Shown here piece after piece: positions 37,226-49,636 of a stretch of 64,000 nucleotides of DNA (position 1 is its first letter; every line of letters starts with the position of its first letter). The DNA lies in contig CP053170.1 of the NCBI GenBank assembly GCA_014607495.2, forward strand, positions 7,688,001 through 7,752,000. Reading direction: 5' to 3'. Under the pieces are notes generated by a model. It did not search any database, was not told where the DNA came from, and saw only the letters and a list, made by a program, of their open reading frames with translations. The position numbers and the translations under genes are program-made. This stretch comes from Carposina sasakii (lineage: Eukaryota; Arthropoda; Insecta; Lepidoptera; Carposinidae).

Positions 37226-37910
37226 TTCTTTAGTTATTGTTCGACATACCGGCACACATTTAGACAGACAGGGTGACAGGACGTTTTTGCCAGTGACAAG
37301 GTAGGCGTGGCAGCCATACTTGCACTTTCAATTCGACCGGTTATAACCTAGTCTCCGTTTCATGGAATAACTCCCGTGCATGATTTCCGAACTAAAATTA
37401 TTTATCAACCGTTACAGTTATAATGTGGTAAGGCATAGAGCAACTAGCGCCATCGTGCAAAGGAATTATTGGGTGAAACGCCCTCTTGTAAGTAGGTACC
37501 TACCTACATTATTTAACTGTCATACTGTATGATTTGAATCATGATTGTAGCCGCCTTTCGCTTCAAAATGGAATAGACAAAGTATGACACATATTGCCTA
37601 TTCTATGTTTTTAAGTCTCATACCTATAAAAATATGACTTTTAGGATTTATTTACGACTTATCATTATCAACAACGTTTTTTTACTTTTGAACATTTTAT
37701 TTTCTTTTTCAAAACAACCTTTGATTTTGATTCTGTAAAGACGTTGCAGCGAGTATCGCATGACAAATACCCGACTAGCATGAACCAATAAGAATAATTC
37801 CTTTCCATTTTGAATTCTGTAAAGACGTTAAGACGCGAGCGCAGCGAGCACACTATATTAATCGCATTGACAAAGGGTTTTGTTTACCCTGACTAGACCG
37901 ATGACCTGCC

Positions 37911-38079
37911 CTATCTTTTTTTGACAGTTCATAGTCATGATCACTCATTGAAACTTATTCAACTGGAAGTGACATGTATGTGTGTGTTACCAAAATTTTT
38001 TTCAGATAAGGCATTATGCCAGTTCCAGTTGTTGAGTTTCAATTGAGTGATGATCACTATGAACTGTCAAAAAAGATAG
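37911..38079. mobile_element. 169-bp foldback MITE
   Basis: The arms 'ctatctttttttgacagttc' plus 'atagtcatgatcactcattgaaact' pair with the complement at 38035-38079. The spacer is unique. A single copy was noticed. Confidence 0.8.
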
Positions 38080-38937
38080 CCAATAGGCCTGCTGACCTGA
38101 AATAATTTGACCATAATTCTCTTCTATTAATGTTTATATTTAATTTCTCAGCATACATCATGAATATTGAGCACTGAAAGTTCTAAAGGAGATAAGTTCA
38201 TGCTGAATTTAAATTTTTCTTTCTGTCTTTACCAAAAGCTAAGCTTTTCTAAAATTGCATCTAAGGTTTGCGTCCACACTACTTTGTTTTCTTGTTCCTG
38301 TGGATTTTTTAGACTTAGCTTCTTTTTTTTAAACCATTATATTAATTTTGAAGATATGAAATTAATAATTAAAATTAAATAAAACAACTAAGTAATAAGT
38401 ATAAGTTTTTATTAAGAATGGTATACCTGACAGTGTCACCCAGTTATACTTAATTATTACTAATAATTATCACTTTCAATATAAACTGTACAGACAGCTA
38501 TACCCAAGTAGGTGAATGTAAACGGTATGAATAAACATAAAAATCAGATTAAATTTACTACTCATTAGCTTTTAATTTATTATTATTTTAAATGACAGGA
38601 TAATAATTAGATAATCACTTGTATACTTCTTCAGGTGTGAGTTTGAGTGCAAATTATGAACCAAGCAATTGTATTTTTTTTTTCTCTATTAACATCGATG
38701 TTGTGTATATTTATTTATTTTATTATTGGAACTAAGTTATCTACAATGTTTATTAAAGCTTCCCATTGAGGCTACTATTGTTTGTTAGTCTGAATAGTTG
38801 TATTTAATGTAACTTAGATTTCAAGTAAGAACGTGCCCGCCTATACTCAGTGATTGTAGTAGTAGATAGTATCTTCTAGTAGATTTAAAAGTAATTAAAT
38901 ATTGAATTGTATCAGGCGTCACTATTCGGAAGTTCAA

Positions 38938-39263
38938 ATCTCTATTGAGGGATCGCCCACCACCGGGCCCTATACCTTCCGCTGACCCTCGGATCTGCCG
39001 AGTTGTTAGTTAGTTGGTTTGGTAGATAGAACTAATATGGAAAACTAATCCTGATGATGCCACGGGTGTTGGCGAAACATATGTCGATTAAAATTTTAAT
39101 TGGTTTTCGGATTAGCAGCTATGTATTTATGGTTGCATGCTAGGTGCTTGGATCTGGCTTCTCGTTGCGACTGTAGTGTCTTGTGTTCGTGATCATGAGT
39201 CGGCAGATCCGAGGGTCAGCGGAGGGTATAGGGCCCGGTGGTGGGCGATCCCTCAATAGAGAA
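38938..39263. mobile_element. 326-bp element with near-perfect 63-bp terminal inverted repeats
   Basis: Both ends read TCTCTATTGAGGGATCGCCC inward and continue with 'accaccgggccctata' and 'tccgctgaccctcggatctg' before diverging. The centre includes 'gatgatgccacgggtgttgg' and 'taaaattttaatt'. Relatives occur at 31588, 45465-45520, 47985-48245 and 54160-54285. No coding frame or clear target duplication was found. Confidence 0.85.
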
Positions 39264-39329
39264 AAGTAATTAAAATAATTAATAAGTGAAACTTTTGCCA
39301 GGTAGGATAAGATTATTCTGTTATAACTC

Positions 39330-39460
39330 TCCTCCGGTCACCAACCCGCCTGCCCAGCGTGGTGATAATGGGCAAACCCCCCCCTGTGGCAGTAGCCTTG
39401 TGGCGTGCCCTGGGGGAGGCCTACGTCCATCAGTGGACTGCAATAGGCTGATGAAGAAGA
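39330..39460 (+). repeat. 3' half of a (GAT)n-tailed SINE-like element
   Basis: It matches from 'ccggtcaccaacccgcctgc' to 'tggactgcaataggctgatga'; the 5' half is missing. Confidence 0.75.
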
Positions 39461-39717
39461 AGATTATAACTCTCCTCATAATATATCTTAAGTAGCTGCA
39501 ATTAAAATAAAGAAGCTATAAATATAAATTTAAAAAAATATAAAAACAACCTGTACACTAAACGCCATTCATCACCATATTGGGTCAGAAGTAAACCACC
39601 GCTCGAATGCGCCTACGCATAGCACTTCTATATTTATCGATCATAATCATTTAGCTAAGTAGGTATACTAAGCATTCTACATGTGCATAAGTACATAATA
39701 TAGTGGCGCCTATATCC

Positions 39718-39989
39718 TCATCATCATAATCATCAGCAGACTATTGCAGTCTACTGCTGGACATAGGCCTCTCCCAGGGCACGCCACAAGACTGCCATTG
39801 GGGGTATTTGCCCATAGTCACCAACTGGGCAGGCAGGTTGATGACCGCAGTTTGTATTTTGGACTATGTTGTCAACACGGGAGGCGCTGCTGCCCACGTC
39901 CCGGAAACCCTTAATCGCCTCGTACGATACCCACGGACGGGCAGACATGGGGTGGTACGAATTCTACTCTGGCGGCACCACGCGGCTAC
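39718..39989 (-). mobile_element. (GAT)n-tailed SINE-like element, essentially complete
   Basis: In reverse it runs from GGCCGCGTGGTGCCGCCAGA-like start near 39989 to a short GAT tail near 39720. It is the fullest copy in the window and useful as a reference for the family. Confidence 0.85.
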
Positions 39990-40077
39990 CTTATATCCTC
40001 TATCTATATCTATCCTAGGATATCCTCATAGGAGTTGATTATCCTTATAAAGGGCAAAATTGCGTAAGTTATAACGC

Positions 40078-41527
40078 ATGTTTATTCGTTGCCACCCTTA
40101 ACGAAGGGTACGTATTCTAGAGTTTTATATCTGTAAAGACACTTTTTAAATGTATGTTTGCTCGGTTATGTGGTGCCTGTTTGTGTTAGACGGTGACTTG
40201 TATTTAATTGTAATTTATTTATTCGTGGATTTGACATCTGATATTAATTTTATATTATTGTGCTGTGTGAACTAAAATGTCTTCACTTAATTTTAATTTT
40301 AATTTGCATGCCATATGTTTATGGCTGTATAGGATGTTTCCTGTTAACTATTTGACACCTTTTCTGTACCCTATACAAGAGCAAATAAACATATTCTATT
40401 CTATTATATTCTATACATCAAATAAAGTAAGTTTGGGCCAAAAAACGAGGTAAATTTTTGACGTGAAACGTCTTTAAAATCGCGCCGACACATACGGGTA
40501 CCAGGTTTAAAAACTGGACCGTAACGAAAAGGTCTATATCATCGTACCTTAATAATTAAAAAACTATTGGTCTTAGAAACAAAAATGTGGTGTAAATATT
40601 TCACTTATATAGTCAGCTCGCTGTTATGACATTGAGTTCGTGTCGGGGTCAAGCGGGGGGGCGGGGGAGGGATACTGCGATAACTGTGCGAAACCGGCGC
40701 TCGCGCTTGTTTCTATTCAGTGTAACTCGTGACTCCGACTTTATAGCGTGGTGATTCTTTCGTGTGTTTGTCAAGTTTATTTGAACCGATTGATTTATAC
40801 AAAAATAAGTGTAATTTGGACAGTATTTATATCTATACTAATATTATAAAGCTGAAGAGTTTGTTTGTTTGTTTGTTTGAACGCGCTAATCTCAGGAACT
40901 ACTGGTCTGATTTGAAAAATTCTTTCAGTGTTAGATAGCCCATTTACCAAGGAAGGCTACAGTCTATACAACAACCTGCCCGGCTTCGCACGGGTACAAC
41001 GCCCCCTCACGCGGACGAAGTCGTGGGCGGCTGCTATTTAAAATAACCAGAAAGTGACAATAAATATATAAACATTTGCTATGTATTTTATGTTTCTATT
41101 ACGTACCTGTTCTTTTTTTTATTAAAATACTTAAAACAGCGTCCATCTTGTTTTCATTTCAATCTTTTACTTTAAAAGCGATTCGCTAACATAGACGTTT
41201 CACGTTAAAACCAACGGCCGTGTGCCCCGACACAGCCCCACCCGCTTTTTTAGATTTTTTTTAAATCCTTGATCGGGCGATAATTTATAGTATCCAGTGT
41301 TTATGTTAGTTTTTTTTATTGATTAATTATTTTCCGTGAAAAAAATCTTGCTACGCGCGTCTACTCGTATGTGCATTTATGCAGAAAAACGCAGTCTATT
41401 TACTCAACTTTGGACCCTACTTTCTTGGGAACCAGACACTTCCCAGGTATGCTTCCACGGAGAAAAATTATCGTGATGATGAGGAGATTCCGTAGTATTC
41501 GGGAACGTTGGCGACCAAAAAACCTTA
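40078..41527 (-). mobile_element. 'CAGG'-family MITE split by two insertions
   Basis: Host pieces are 40078-40118, about 40413-40459 and about 41247-41527. The first insertion (about 40119-40412) ends in a (TATTC)n run after 'caaataaacatattctattc', as expected of a non-LTR retroelement 3' end. The second (about 40460-41246) is a separate CpG-rich element. The split points are visible by comparison with 54534-54905. Confidence 0.75.
40460..41246. mobile_element. About 787-bp insertion, CpG-rich, with inverted 'ACGTGAAACGTC' near both ends
   Basis: 'gacgtgaaacgtct' at the left end recurs in complement (agacgtttcacgt) near 41190-41205. The interior has a G-rich stretch (40650-40670) followed by 'ttctattcagtgtaactcgtg', resembling an arthropod initiator, and a fragment of the 'tttgtttgtttgtttgaacgcgctaatctcag' repeat at 40835-41040. 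It may be the 5' region of a larger element; the class is unknown. Confidence 0.5.
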
Positions 41528-42554
41528 TACCCTTGTTTCTTCTGTCAGTCTATCAAGCTAAGGTCAGGAAGATGATGAAGAGTCTCTCTATCTTTATCTT
41601 CCTGCCATTATTCCATTATTTATGGGGTTGACGCAACATGCCGGCTACCTGCCTGACGCCAACCACCCTCGGCCACTCGGCTAAGCCAAGTGAACCCTTG
41701 TGATTTTACTTTTATGTTTATGTATTCTTATTTAAATTAAACTATTACGCTATTAAAAGATTGGATATAATTCTAAAGCACATGATACTTAATTACTTGA
41801 CGGCAACTTCCCGAATAGTCAACTGTTGACAGTAGATTTAACTCAGATTTACTATAGATTTGACAAATTATAACATTACTTATCGAGAATTTGCAGATTT
41901 TGAAGTGGTGCGAAGTGAAAACGCAGTCTCAGAGGAGATAGTTATAAACTTTTATTTGTTTCACGGCCTGTCAAATATAAGTTGGCATTTTACTACGAGG
42001 CAGTAACTTAGCGGTATATGTAGAACAATTATGCAATGAATTTGAATAAGTACAATGCCAGAGATTATGCAGTTGGCTAGATCTGTTGGCAAGCTTGCGT
42101 ATGACGTCATATCCGACGAAGACGAATGAGGGAGGACATTACTTACATAACCTTTGCTTTATCTCATTCTGGCTAATTTTACTTTTCCTTTTTCTCCCTT
42201 AAATTCTAAGTTTTATGTCGTAAGAGTCGGCTAAGGAACTCGTATATGAAGGCGATGAGCTAGCAACTTGTCACTGATCATTTACACCTGGCCTCTCTAG
42301 ACGTGTCTCTAGGATCTCCCTTTGATCCTGCACATTTGGCTATCCCTTGGAATGCCTAAATGGGGTAGCCAGAACTGCAGACTCATAAAAGAAATTCCAT
42401 AACCACGTTTAAATGATTATGATAAACTAATGTATTTACCTACTTCGTAATCTATACATAAAATTAAAAAATGTAACGGGTTGCTGTCTGTACATGGACT
42501 ATATATGAGAAAAAATATTATAGGAGACCTTTATCAACGCAATAGCACCCAAAA

Positions 42555-42785
42555 TAATGATGATTTAAATTTTTTAATTTTGTCGGTTTGTCTGTGCGTT
42601 TGTGCACGCTAATCTCAGAAACGGTTGAACCGATTTCGATGCAGTTTTCAAGAATATATTGTGAGAGGTCCCACTTAACATATAGGCTACTTTTTATCCC
42701 GAGAAAATGTTTTTATCCCGGATAATTTCGACATTTTGTTATTTCTGTAGTCCACGCGGACGGAGTCGCGGGCGTCCACAATAAA
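42555..42785 (-). repeat. Copy of the 'ctagtggacg' repeat family
   Basis: In reverse: 'gtggacgcccgcgactccg', 'ccgcgtggactacagaaat', 'cgggataaaaacattttctc'. It carries the 'ggttgaaccgatttcgatgc' variant of the far end also seen at 62283. Confidence 0.7.
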
Positions 42786-43394
42786 ATAAAAACATCATGA
42801 CATCTCCTTCAGGGTTGCTCTTGTCTCTCTTACGTAACACGAACGAATAAAAGAGAAAGTGAGCTTTTTGCGCAGCTTTTTGACGTGCACGATCACGTCA
42901 GATTGATTGCTCTTGACATTTTTAATCTGAGTCCACTCTAAACTTCTAAATTTAAAATAATATCAGCCCATTGGTTGCCAATGTTATGTTTAAAAAACTG
43001 TTATCAGGATAGAAACAATCTACTGGGGGCATCACTAGCCGCTTCCGATTGGTGGTGTCACATCCTTATTGACAAGGTGGCGCATGTAGAGTCCGTTGCA
43101 TAGAATTATTTCGGAACTAACATTTTCTTTATGTAGTGTGAAACAGAAAATGCTATACCATCGGAACTATACGGTGAAACGCACAATAGCTTGTGGCCAT
43201 ATATCGAAATATTTAATGTGAATTATTGATTAAACCAGTCTTCAATTTATTAAAACAAGAGGTGTTTTTTTATATGACAAATGACGGTAGCCTGAAGGGC
43301 TTTTCCATCTTTATCAGGCTAGGCGGCGTGCGCTTATGGCGAAACATCCGAAATAGTTTAAAAATACGCGACCAATGCATCCCAGTTACATATA

Positions 43395-43575
43395 CATATA
43401 ACATATTATCACAACTTTATCCCTTACGGGGTAGGCAGAGCACCAAGGGCCGATAGAACCACATAGTGCTTCTGACCCATTTTAAGGTATAGTTGAGATG
43501 TACAAGTTCGATTCAGTAGTGACAGGTGGTCAGCCCATCGCCTACAAAACACCAAGACGCTCTTGTCCTTCTACT
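43395..43575 (+). repeat. Copy of the 'aggcagagcaccaagggcc' repeat
   Basis: It matches 59690-59830 closely. The open frame that crosses it (43526-43837) has no recognisable domain and is not conserved in the other copies. Confidence 0.7.
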
Positions 43576-44717
43576 GGCAGTTGCTGCTGGGGGAACTAAA
43601 CAAAATGTTATGACTTTTTATAGGAGGACTGGTAGGGATAATGTCCCAGCAGTGTCCTACTATGACTCTACCAAAACAAGAGGTACTTACGCACCGAGCG
43701 TTGACCGACAATCTACTTCCAACGAATTAACAATTTTTAACAATTGTGAGCCCAACTTTCTCAGGTACCGTCAAAGACCCAACGCCCAGAAACCGACTAA
43801 AAACCACGCTCTGTTACCAAAATGTTTAGGGATTTAGGTGCTGGGGACCGCGAGGTAAAAATAGGTAGGTCAAAGTACCTTGTAGGCTCCGTGTTCCTTT
43901 TCTTTATTTATTTATTTATATGTACACGGACTTGACGGCATTACAGCGATACCAAGGTGCCGTCAAGTTTAGGAGAAAATAAAATGAGAAGAAAACATTT
44001 CTTTCGCGCGGAATCTCGTAGGGTTCTGGGGTTTTCACTTTAATCTAATTTAATACATACATATAAATACTGCTATGTTCCCAAAATCACGGACGAGGTC
44101 CTACTGCCACGTTGCCCACGTTTAACATAGTAGAGCTAAAGGTTAGTGACAAGTTGAGCTCATAGCCAGAGGTAAAGCCCCTGAGTTCCTTAGTAGACTA
44201 TCATGTCATGCACGGAACATGCAGTTGATGTATTTTAGTGAAGCCCCGCATCAGCACAGTACTTAGAAGGTCAGGATTTTAGAAAAATCAATTACATTTA
44301 CAATGTAGTTAAATCGAATAGTCACTACTATGTTAGAGCCTATGTCAGGAGCATTTTTATAAACCGGATTTATAAAAAAATTGAAATGCTAACACATTAA
44401 CCTTCTGTGATGTAAGTAAAAACAAAACTAGAATCACAAACTTAACTCACACGGTGGAAATTGGAACTAACGTATTTCACATAGACATTATAAGAAACAA
44501 CACCAGCGACATCTACAAATGAATTTAGTCTGTGGCATTAGTGCAGCAAAAAGGCGCCAAATTATACTTTTGATTTTGACAGGTCTTAAATTATATCGCG
44601 CAATGTTTGGCAAAAAAACAAATTGATTGTTCTGTTTTTTTCGGAGCGCGCTGCGAAGTCCGAGTATAATCATAAAGTAATTACCTGTGCTTACCTAAGT
44701 AAATCGTCTATCCTTAC

Positions 44718-44978
44718 CATAGAGGAATAAGATTTTATAGAGTGCTAATGTCATACTAACTGCCTCGATGCACCATTAGACTTTTCGGTGCCTCACAATT
44801 CCAGTACTTGACACTTAGATTGCATTACTGTAATGTACTACATTACTAATGCACTGTAACGTACAGTAATGCAATATAAGTGTCAAGGACTGGAATTGTG
44901 AGGCACCGAAAAGTCTAATGGTGCATCGAAAGGCAGTTAGTATGACATTAGCACTCTATAACATCTTATTCCTCTATG
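44718..44978. mobile_element. 261-bp near-perfect palindromic MITE
   Basis: The arms begin CATAGAGGAATAAGAT and pair nearly to the centre (about 120 bp each), for example 'gtgcctcacaattccagt' with its exact complement. A lone copy of the terminal sequence (ccatagaggaataa) is at 46890. Target duplication is not clear. The element is non-coding; a transcript through it would form a long hairpin. Confidence 0.88.
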
Positions 44979-44984
44979 TCCTAG

Positions 44985-45185
44985 CTAATATTATAAATTC
45001 GAAAGTAACTCTGTGTCGCTTTACGCCAAAACTAACAAACCGATTTCAATTAAATTTAGTACACAGATAGTCTACGAGTAGAGCCTGAGAAAGGACATAG
45101 GCTACTTCTTATCCCGGGAAAATATTTTTATCTCGGATAATTTCAACATTATGTTTTTTCTAAAGTCGCGGGCGTCCACTAGTTC
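44985..45185 (-). repeat. Copy of the 'ctagtggacg' repeat, abutting the palindrome
   Basis: It starts at 'gctaatattataaattcg' directly after the 261-bp MITE and ends 'gtcgcgggcgtccactagtt', the family's old terminus. Confidence 0.7.
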
Positions 45186-45366
45186 TAATCAAGAACTTTG
45201 GTAACACCGACCACGTAACTAATAGGCCAATAAAAGCACTAAAATTTCAAACCACACATGAATACATGAGGATAAGTTGCTCACTTCTAAGAAGCTATGA
45301 TATCAGACAAACATACAACGTTACAGTAAATGTTCTGAATGTATAATTTGTATGTCACGGCGACTG

Positions 45367-45459
45367 TGACACCTTATTTGGGAATTTCGTTGAGTAAATT
45401 TTAATTTGTATTTTAAAGACACCGCTTTTGGGAATTTCGTTGAGTAAATTTTAATTTGC
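45367..45459. repeat. Two-copy tandem repeat, 50-bp period
   Basis: The block 'ttgggaatttcgttgagtaa' continuing 'attttaatttg' occurs twice, with starts 50 bp apart. A fragment of the 38.9-kb TIR family follows. Confidence 0.85.
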
Positions 45460-46139
45460 ACTAACTACAATCGCCACTAGAAACCAGACCCGAGCACCTA
45501 GCATGCAAGACAAAAGCACTACACCGATAAATAATCTACTTTTGGGGTTTCTTGCGCGAATGCAAAATTAATTTTTAAGTGCCTGTTTTCGCAAATACTA
45601 GCAGCTTACAAAATTGCCTAATACAATTTCATTTTAAAACAGTTTATCAATTAAAAACTCAGGTGATCAGATAGAAACTTAACACACATCTGTCCCCGCT
45701 ATGTTAACCGTGGCTGCGGGATGTCCCTAATGAAACTGCAGTTCTGGCTACACCATTTTAATAATACATCTGAAGCACTAAAATAATTCCCTCGATTTCC
45801 AATGGAACAGGATAAATAGAAAAAAATTGCCTGCCTGATAAATAACCAAATTAACCTAATCAACCATGTACTCTACATGCATCATTTTCTAACTTAATTT
45901 AAAAATAAACGGAATAAGTACTTACATAGGTAAGGAACTACTAAGGTAAGCACTCGCTTAATACCTTCTGTTACTTTCACTAATTAGGTGATGTAACTCC
46001 GAATCCAACGCCAGAAGTAAATAGGTTAATCCTATTAGAAAGTACCTTCTGTTTTACTCAATGACTACTGTATTTGTAACTAAGAAGATAACGCTCGAAT
46101 TACTAATAAATTATAGGGGAAAATATCTGTTTTACCCCA

Positions 46140-46370
46140 ATCATCATCTTTCTGCCCTTATCCCATTATTTAGGGGATTAATTTCTTTCGAAACTCATAT
46201 TGCCAGAGTTTGGGCATTTGTTTTAACGACCGACTGCCTGCCTGATGCCAACCCTTCTCGGGTATAGCTAAGTGACAATTTCTAGAAAAATCCGTATATG
46301 AAATAAATTCATCGGTACACACCCGTAACGCACGTCTTAACCAATGGGCTATCACCGCCATCTACCGCTG
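46140..46370 (-). repeat. tRNA-SINE fragments
   Basis: It contains 'cccttatcccattatttagg', 'ctgcctgatgccaacccttc' and a reversed shortened head ending 'gggctatcaccgcc'. Collinear pieces occur at 33890-34070 and 41590-41700. Confidence 0.7.
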
Positions 46371-46992
46371 TTTTACCCCAATAATCAGTTAAATTAAAAA
46401 TGCGTTTGTATGTTTTAATATAATTTCAAAGTGCCTGTATGTCAGGATAAAATTAACGACATTAATTAATTATTACCAACAACATATCCGCATGACATAA
46501 AAAAAACTACACAGTTATAAAATATGTAAGGTTATCTATAAACTGCTATAAGTTTCACACGTGTTTGCAGAATTTCCCAAAGCGGGTCAAAAAGGTCACA
46601 ATGTCTTTTTAATAGTTTTCTACTAACTATACAATGAGAATGGTTTTCACTATTAACAAAAAGTACAGGAAATTGGTGGTTAAGAAATTTAGACTAAAGA
46701 AGCTCTAATTCTAATTGCTCAAATTACACAATACTGTGTCAAATGCATTTTAATTAACTCAAACTTTTGCATTTTATTTGGTTTAAGTAACCTTTTGTGA
46801 AAGAAGTTTGATTGAAACGAAGACGTTTTTTAATATCACTGAAACTACGACATTAATCAATTAAGACTCACAATAATTATTAACCTCGCCATAGAGGAAT
46901 AAAAACCTCGCTCAGTAAACCAGCGCCATCTACAATAATATCCAATAAACGAAACAACGCCATCTATTTATCTTATCTAATGTCTCACTTAC

Positions 46993-47163
46993 TTGGAAGT
47001 GCAGGATGATGGTCCAGATCAGACCAAGCGTGAGTTTGGGGTTGCCATCGACGATGTCCTCTGCCCTGATGTTGACCAGCTTGATCTTCTTGTACCGGAG
47101 GAAGTCCAGCGCCATTTGGACGTTCTGCAGCATGTGGAATCGCATTCTGCCTCGTTCGCGCGG
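46993..47163 (-). CDS. shot: Spectraplakin short stop: CH1 carboxy-terminal exon
   Basis: The exon has 57 codons, phase 0 at both ends. The acceptor is CTCATTCCAG and the donor CAA|GTAAGT. It encodes [17 protein letters not shown], then a segment with [16 protein letters not shown], and finally [12 protein letters not shown], which is the last CH1 helix and actin-binding site 2 of the family. The match to insect shot is very close. After this exon the common transcript must cross about 40 kb to reach CH2 at 6953; the frame is kept (phase 0 to phase 0), giving ...LHFQ followed by ISDIVVG, as in spectraplakins generally. Confidence 0.96.
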
Positions 47164-47392
47164 CTGGAATGAGGAAAGTTCATAATTAATTCAGTATTAA
47201 AAGAATGTAGGTCTGTACCAAATTAACATAAATAGTAAAGAAGCCACCTATTATAGAAGATTATAATCTAGGGAGTTCATGAAACCTCCTCATAATAACA
47301 AGTAAATAGTCGTGCGTATCGAAGATATTATGAAGGCCAGCTATTTAAAGCCTTTTCCTATGTACCTACAGTAGAACTGCTTGAACGTTAAC

Positions 47393-47592
47393 AGCGACAG
47401 CAGCATCTCCCGTGTTGACAACATAGTCTGGAAATCACACTGCGGTCACCAACCCGCCTGCCCAAAGCGTGGTGACTTTGACTGGTCACTAACTGGTGAC
47501 TACTACGTGGTGAAATACCCTCCGATGGCAGTAGCCTTGTGGGGTGCCCTGGGGTAGGCTACGTCCAGCAGTGGACTGCAATAGGCTCATGT
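47393..47592 (+). mobile_element. (GAT)n-tailed SINE-like element, 5' truncated
   Basis: It runs from 'gcgacagcagcatctcccg' to 'gactgcaataggctcatg', just outside the acceptor side of the shot exon at 46993-47163. The tail is very short. Confidence 0.75.
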
Positions 47593-47984
47593 CTATTTCA
47601 CCCATATTCCGAGGGTGCCAACAACCCGTCGTCATTAGAGTGCGTTAACAATTCGCACGTCAAAACACAATGAAAGTCATCGTAAATAAACAAATGTGCG
47701 TGAGCGCTAACAGTTTTTGAAGTTGGCAACTTTGGCGTGATAATCCACACCTGGCTAGGGTTGTCTAGAATAATAATGTTTATCGATAAATCATTTATTT
47801 TATGTGGTATCTAAATAAAATCCGTTATTTGAGACTAGCTTTCATCCGCATAAAGTATTTAGTGTATTTTACTGCCCTCTAAAAACGTAATTATGGAAAC
47901 GCTTAAACAGCTATGTAAGTAATTAATTTTGTTCCGTATATATTTGGAAGTACATAAATGAAATAATATTGTTCACTATGGGTG

Positions 47985-48245
47985 CGCCCACCACCGGGCC
48001 CTACACCCTCCACTGACCCTCGGATCTGATATTTCATAACTGCGAAAACAAGCACTTGCACTACCTACAATCGCCATGAGAAACTAGACCCGAGCACCTA
48101 GCATGCAAGATAATACATCGCACTATTTCCGAAATCAAAAACTAATCTACATATGTAGATCAAAAACTAATCTACAAAAAAATAATCTATATATGTTTCG
48201 CCAACAACCGTGGCATCCTCAGGATTATAGAAATTAGTAAATTAG
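47985..48245. repeat. Decayed copy of the 63-bp-TIR element
   Basis: It has 'gcccaccaccgggccctaca', 'tgaccctcggatctg', 'gagcacctagcatgcaag' and 'gtttcgccaacaaccgtggc', all in the order of 31588-31850. It contains a local duplication 'atcaaaaactaatctac'. Confidence 0.7.
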
Positions 48246-48459
48246 TAAACCACTAATTATTGTGAAACTCTAAAACCCAACACATTACCTACACAAAATT
48301 CAAATGAAGATGCAAAGGAAGGTTTGTACAATATTATCTACGGTCGTATGTTTTAATAAAATTCTAGGATGATTGATGGTCTAACAACGAACTATACAGC
48401 TGAGACCGCAATGAATTGAATCTTTTGGATAATAGAGAGAATGAATTGAATCTTTTGGA

Positions 48460-48945
48460 TAAGTTAAAAATACGGTGAGAGATTATTGGTAATTTACACC
48501 ACTACTTATGACCTGCCCTGAATACGAATTCTAGGTAACAACTTCTATAAGTACATGCGTAATATACTAATAGTACTATCCCACTTATACTTCCTATCCT
48601 TTCCTACTAATATATTACATGGTTAGCCACTTTAAAACAGTTAAAAATACGGTGCTAACTAAGTAACCTATTTAAATTGCATTTACATGTTTCGTGGTAA
48701 TTTACACCACTACCCCTATGTCCCAAATGTGCCTGACCTGCCCTGACCCCAGGGGTGTGGTAGCCTTCCGACCACACCTACTGCGGCTTAACTTAGTAGA
48801 TAACAACTTGGAGATCTCTATAAGTACAGTTTTCTGTTCATTAATACCGTACTCTAATATACTAATAGTACTATCTTAAATAGTAAATTAACCACTTATA
48901 CTTCCTATCCTTTCCTACTAATGCGAGTATTACATATAGTCACCC
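48460..48945. repeat. Imperfect tandem duplication with many internal deletions
   Basis: Segment 48464-48625 and segment 48640-48945 share ordered blocks: 'gttaaaaatacggtg', 'ggtaatttacaccactac', 'gacctgccctga', 'aatatactaatagtactatc', 'ccacttatacttcctatcct'. The first copy lacks several pieces of the second. Confidence 0.75.
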
Positions 48946-49636
48946 CATAATTCCTTAATGAAATTAGGCAGAGTGTGCAAATTTTCTTACTAATATTATA
49001 AATGTTATTTTTTTACTGTGCAACTAATAAACGGTGTAAAATTATGCACCCTTAAAAAATTATATTTGACAGCAAAGTGAATGGAATATCTGTCAAATTA
49101 AATATTATTACTTGATAGTACGGCCCAATTATCAAAATTAAATCAAAGTGGGGTTAAAATTTAATCTAATAGCGTGCGCTAAATACGAGTATAGCATAGA
49201 CAAGACTGGAGTTAAACCATAGTTTCGCCACAAGTTTTCCCGCCAAATTTAACAGTCACGCAAAGGGCTTATAAGCCAAACTGTATCGAAAACTTTATCG
49301 AAGTCACAAACTAAAACCATGTTGTTACAATTTTTTTGTAATATAAATTGCATAACTAATATAACATTTACTAATGTTTAGTTATTTTTAATTTAATTAT
49401 ATATTAATTCATATTCTAATCACATGTTTATTTATATTGATCAAAGTGATATGGCATATTAAATTAAAGGTCATCTTCATAATTTATCAATCGTTTCCTA
49501 AATTACTTAGGTATTTAGATCGTCATTAATCATAAGATGTCGGCATCGTAAAGAGATCGTAGTATAGGGTACGGACGCTACGGATATATGACGGCGACGC
49601 TATTCTATTAAATCAATGGTATAGTGAAATACTTAC

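Noticed and set aside
43526..43837. 103-codon ORF
   Set aside because: It begins inside a dispersed repeat and is not open in the other copies; no recognisable domain.
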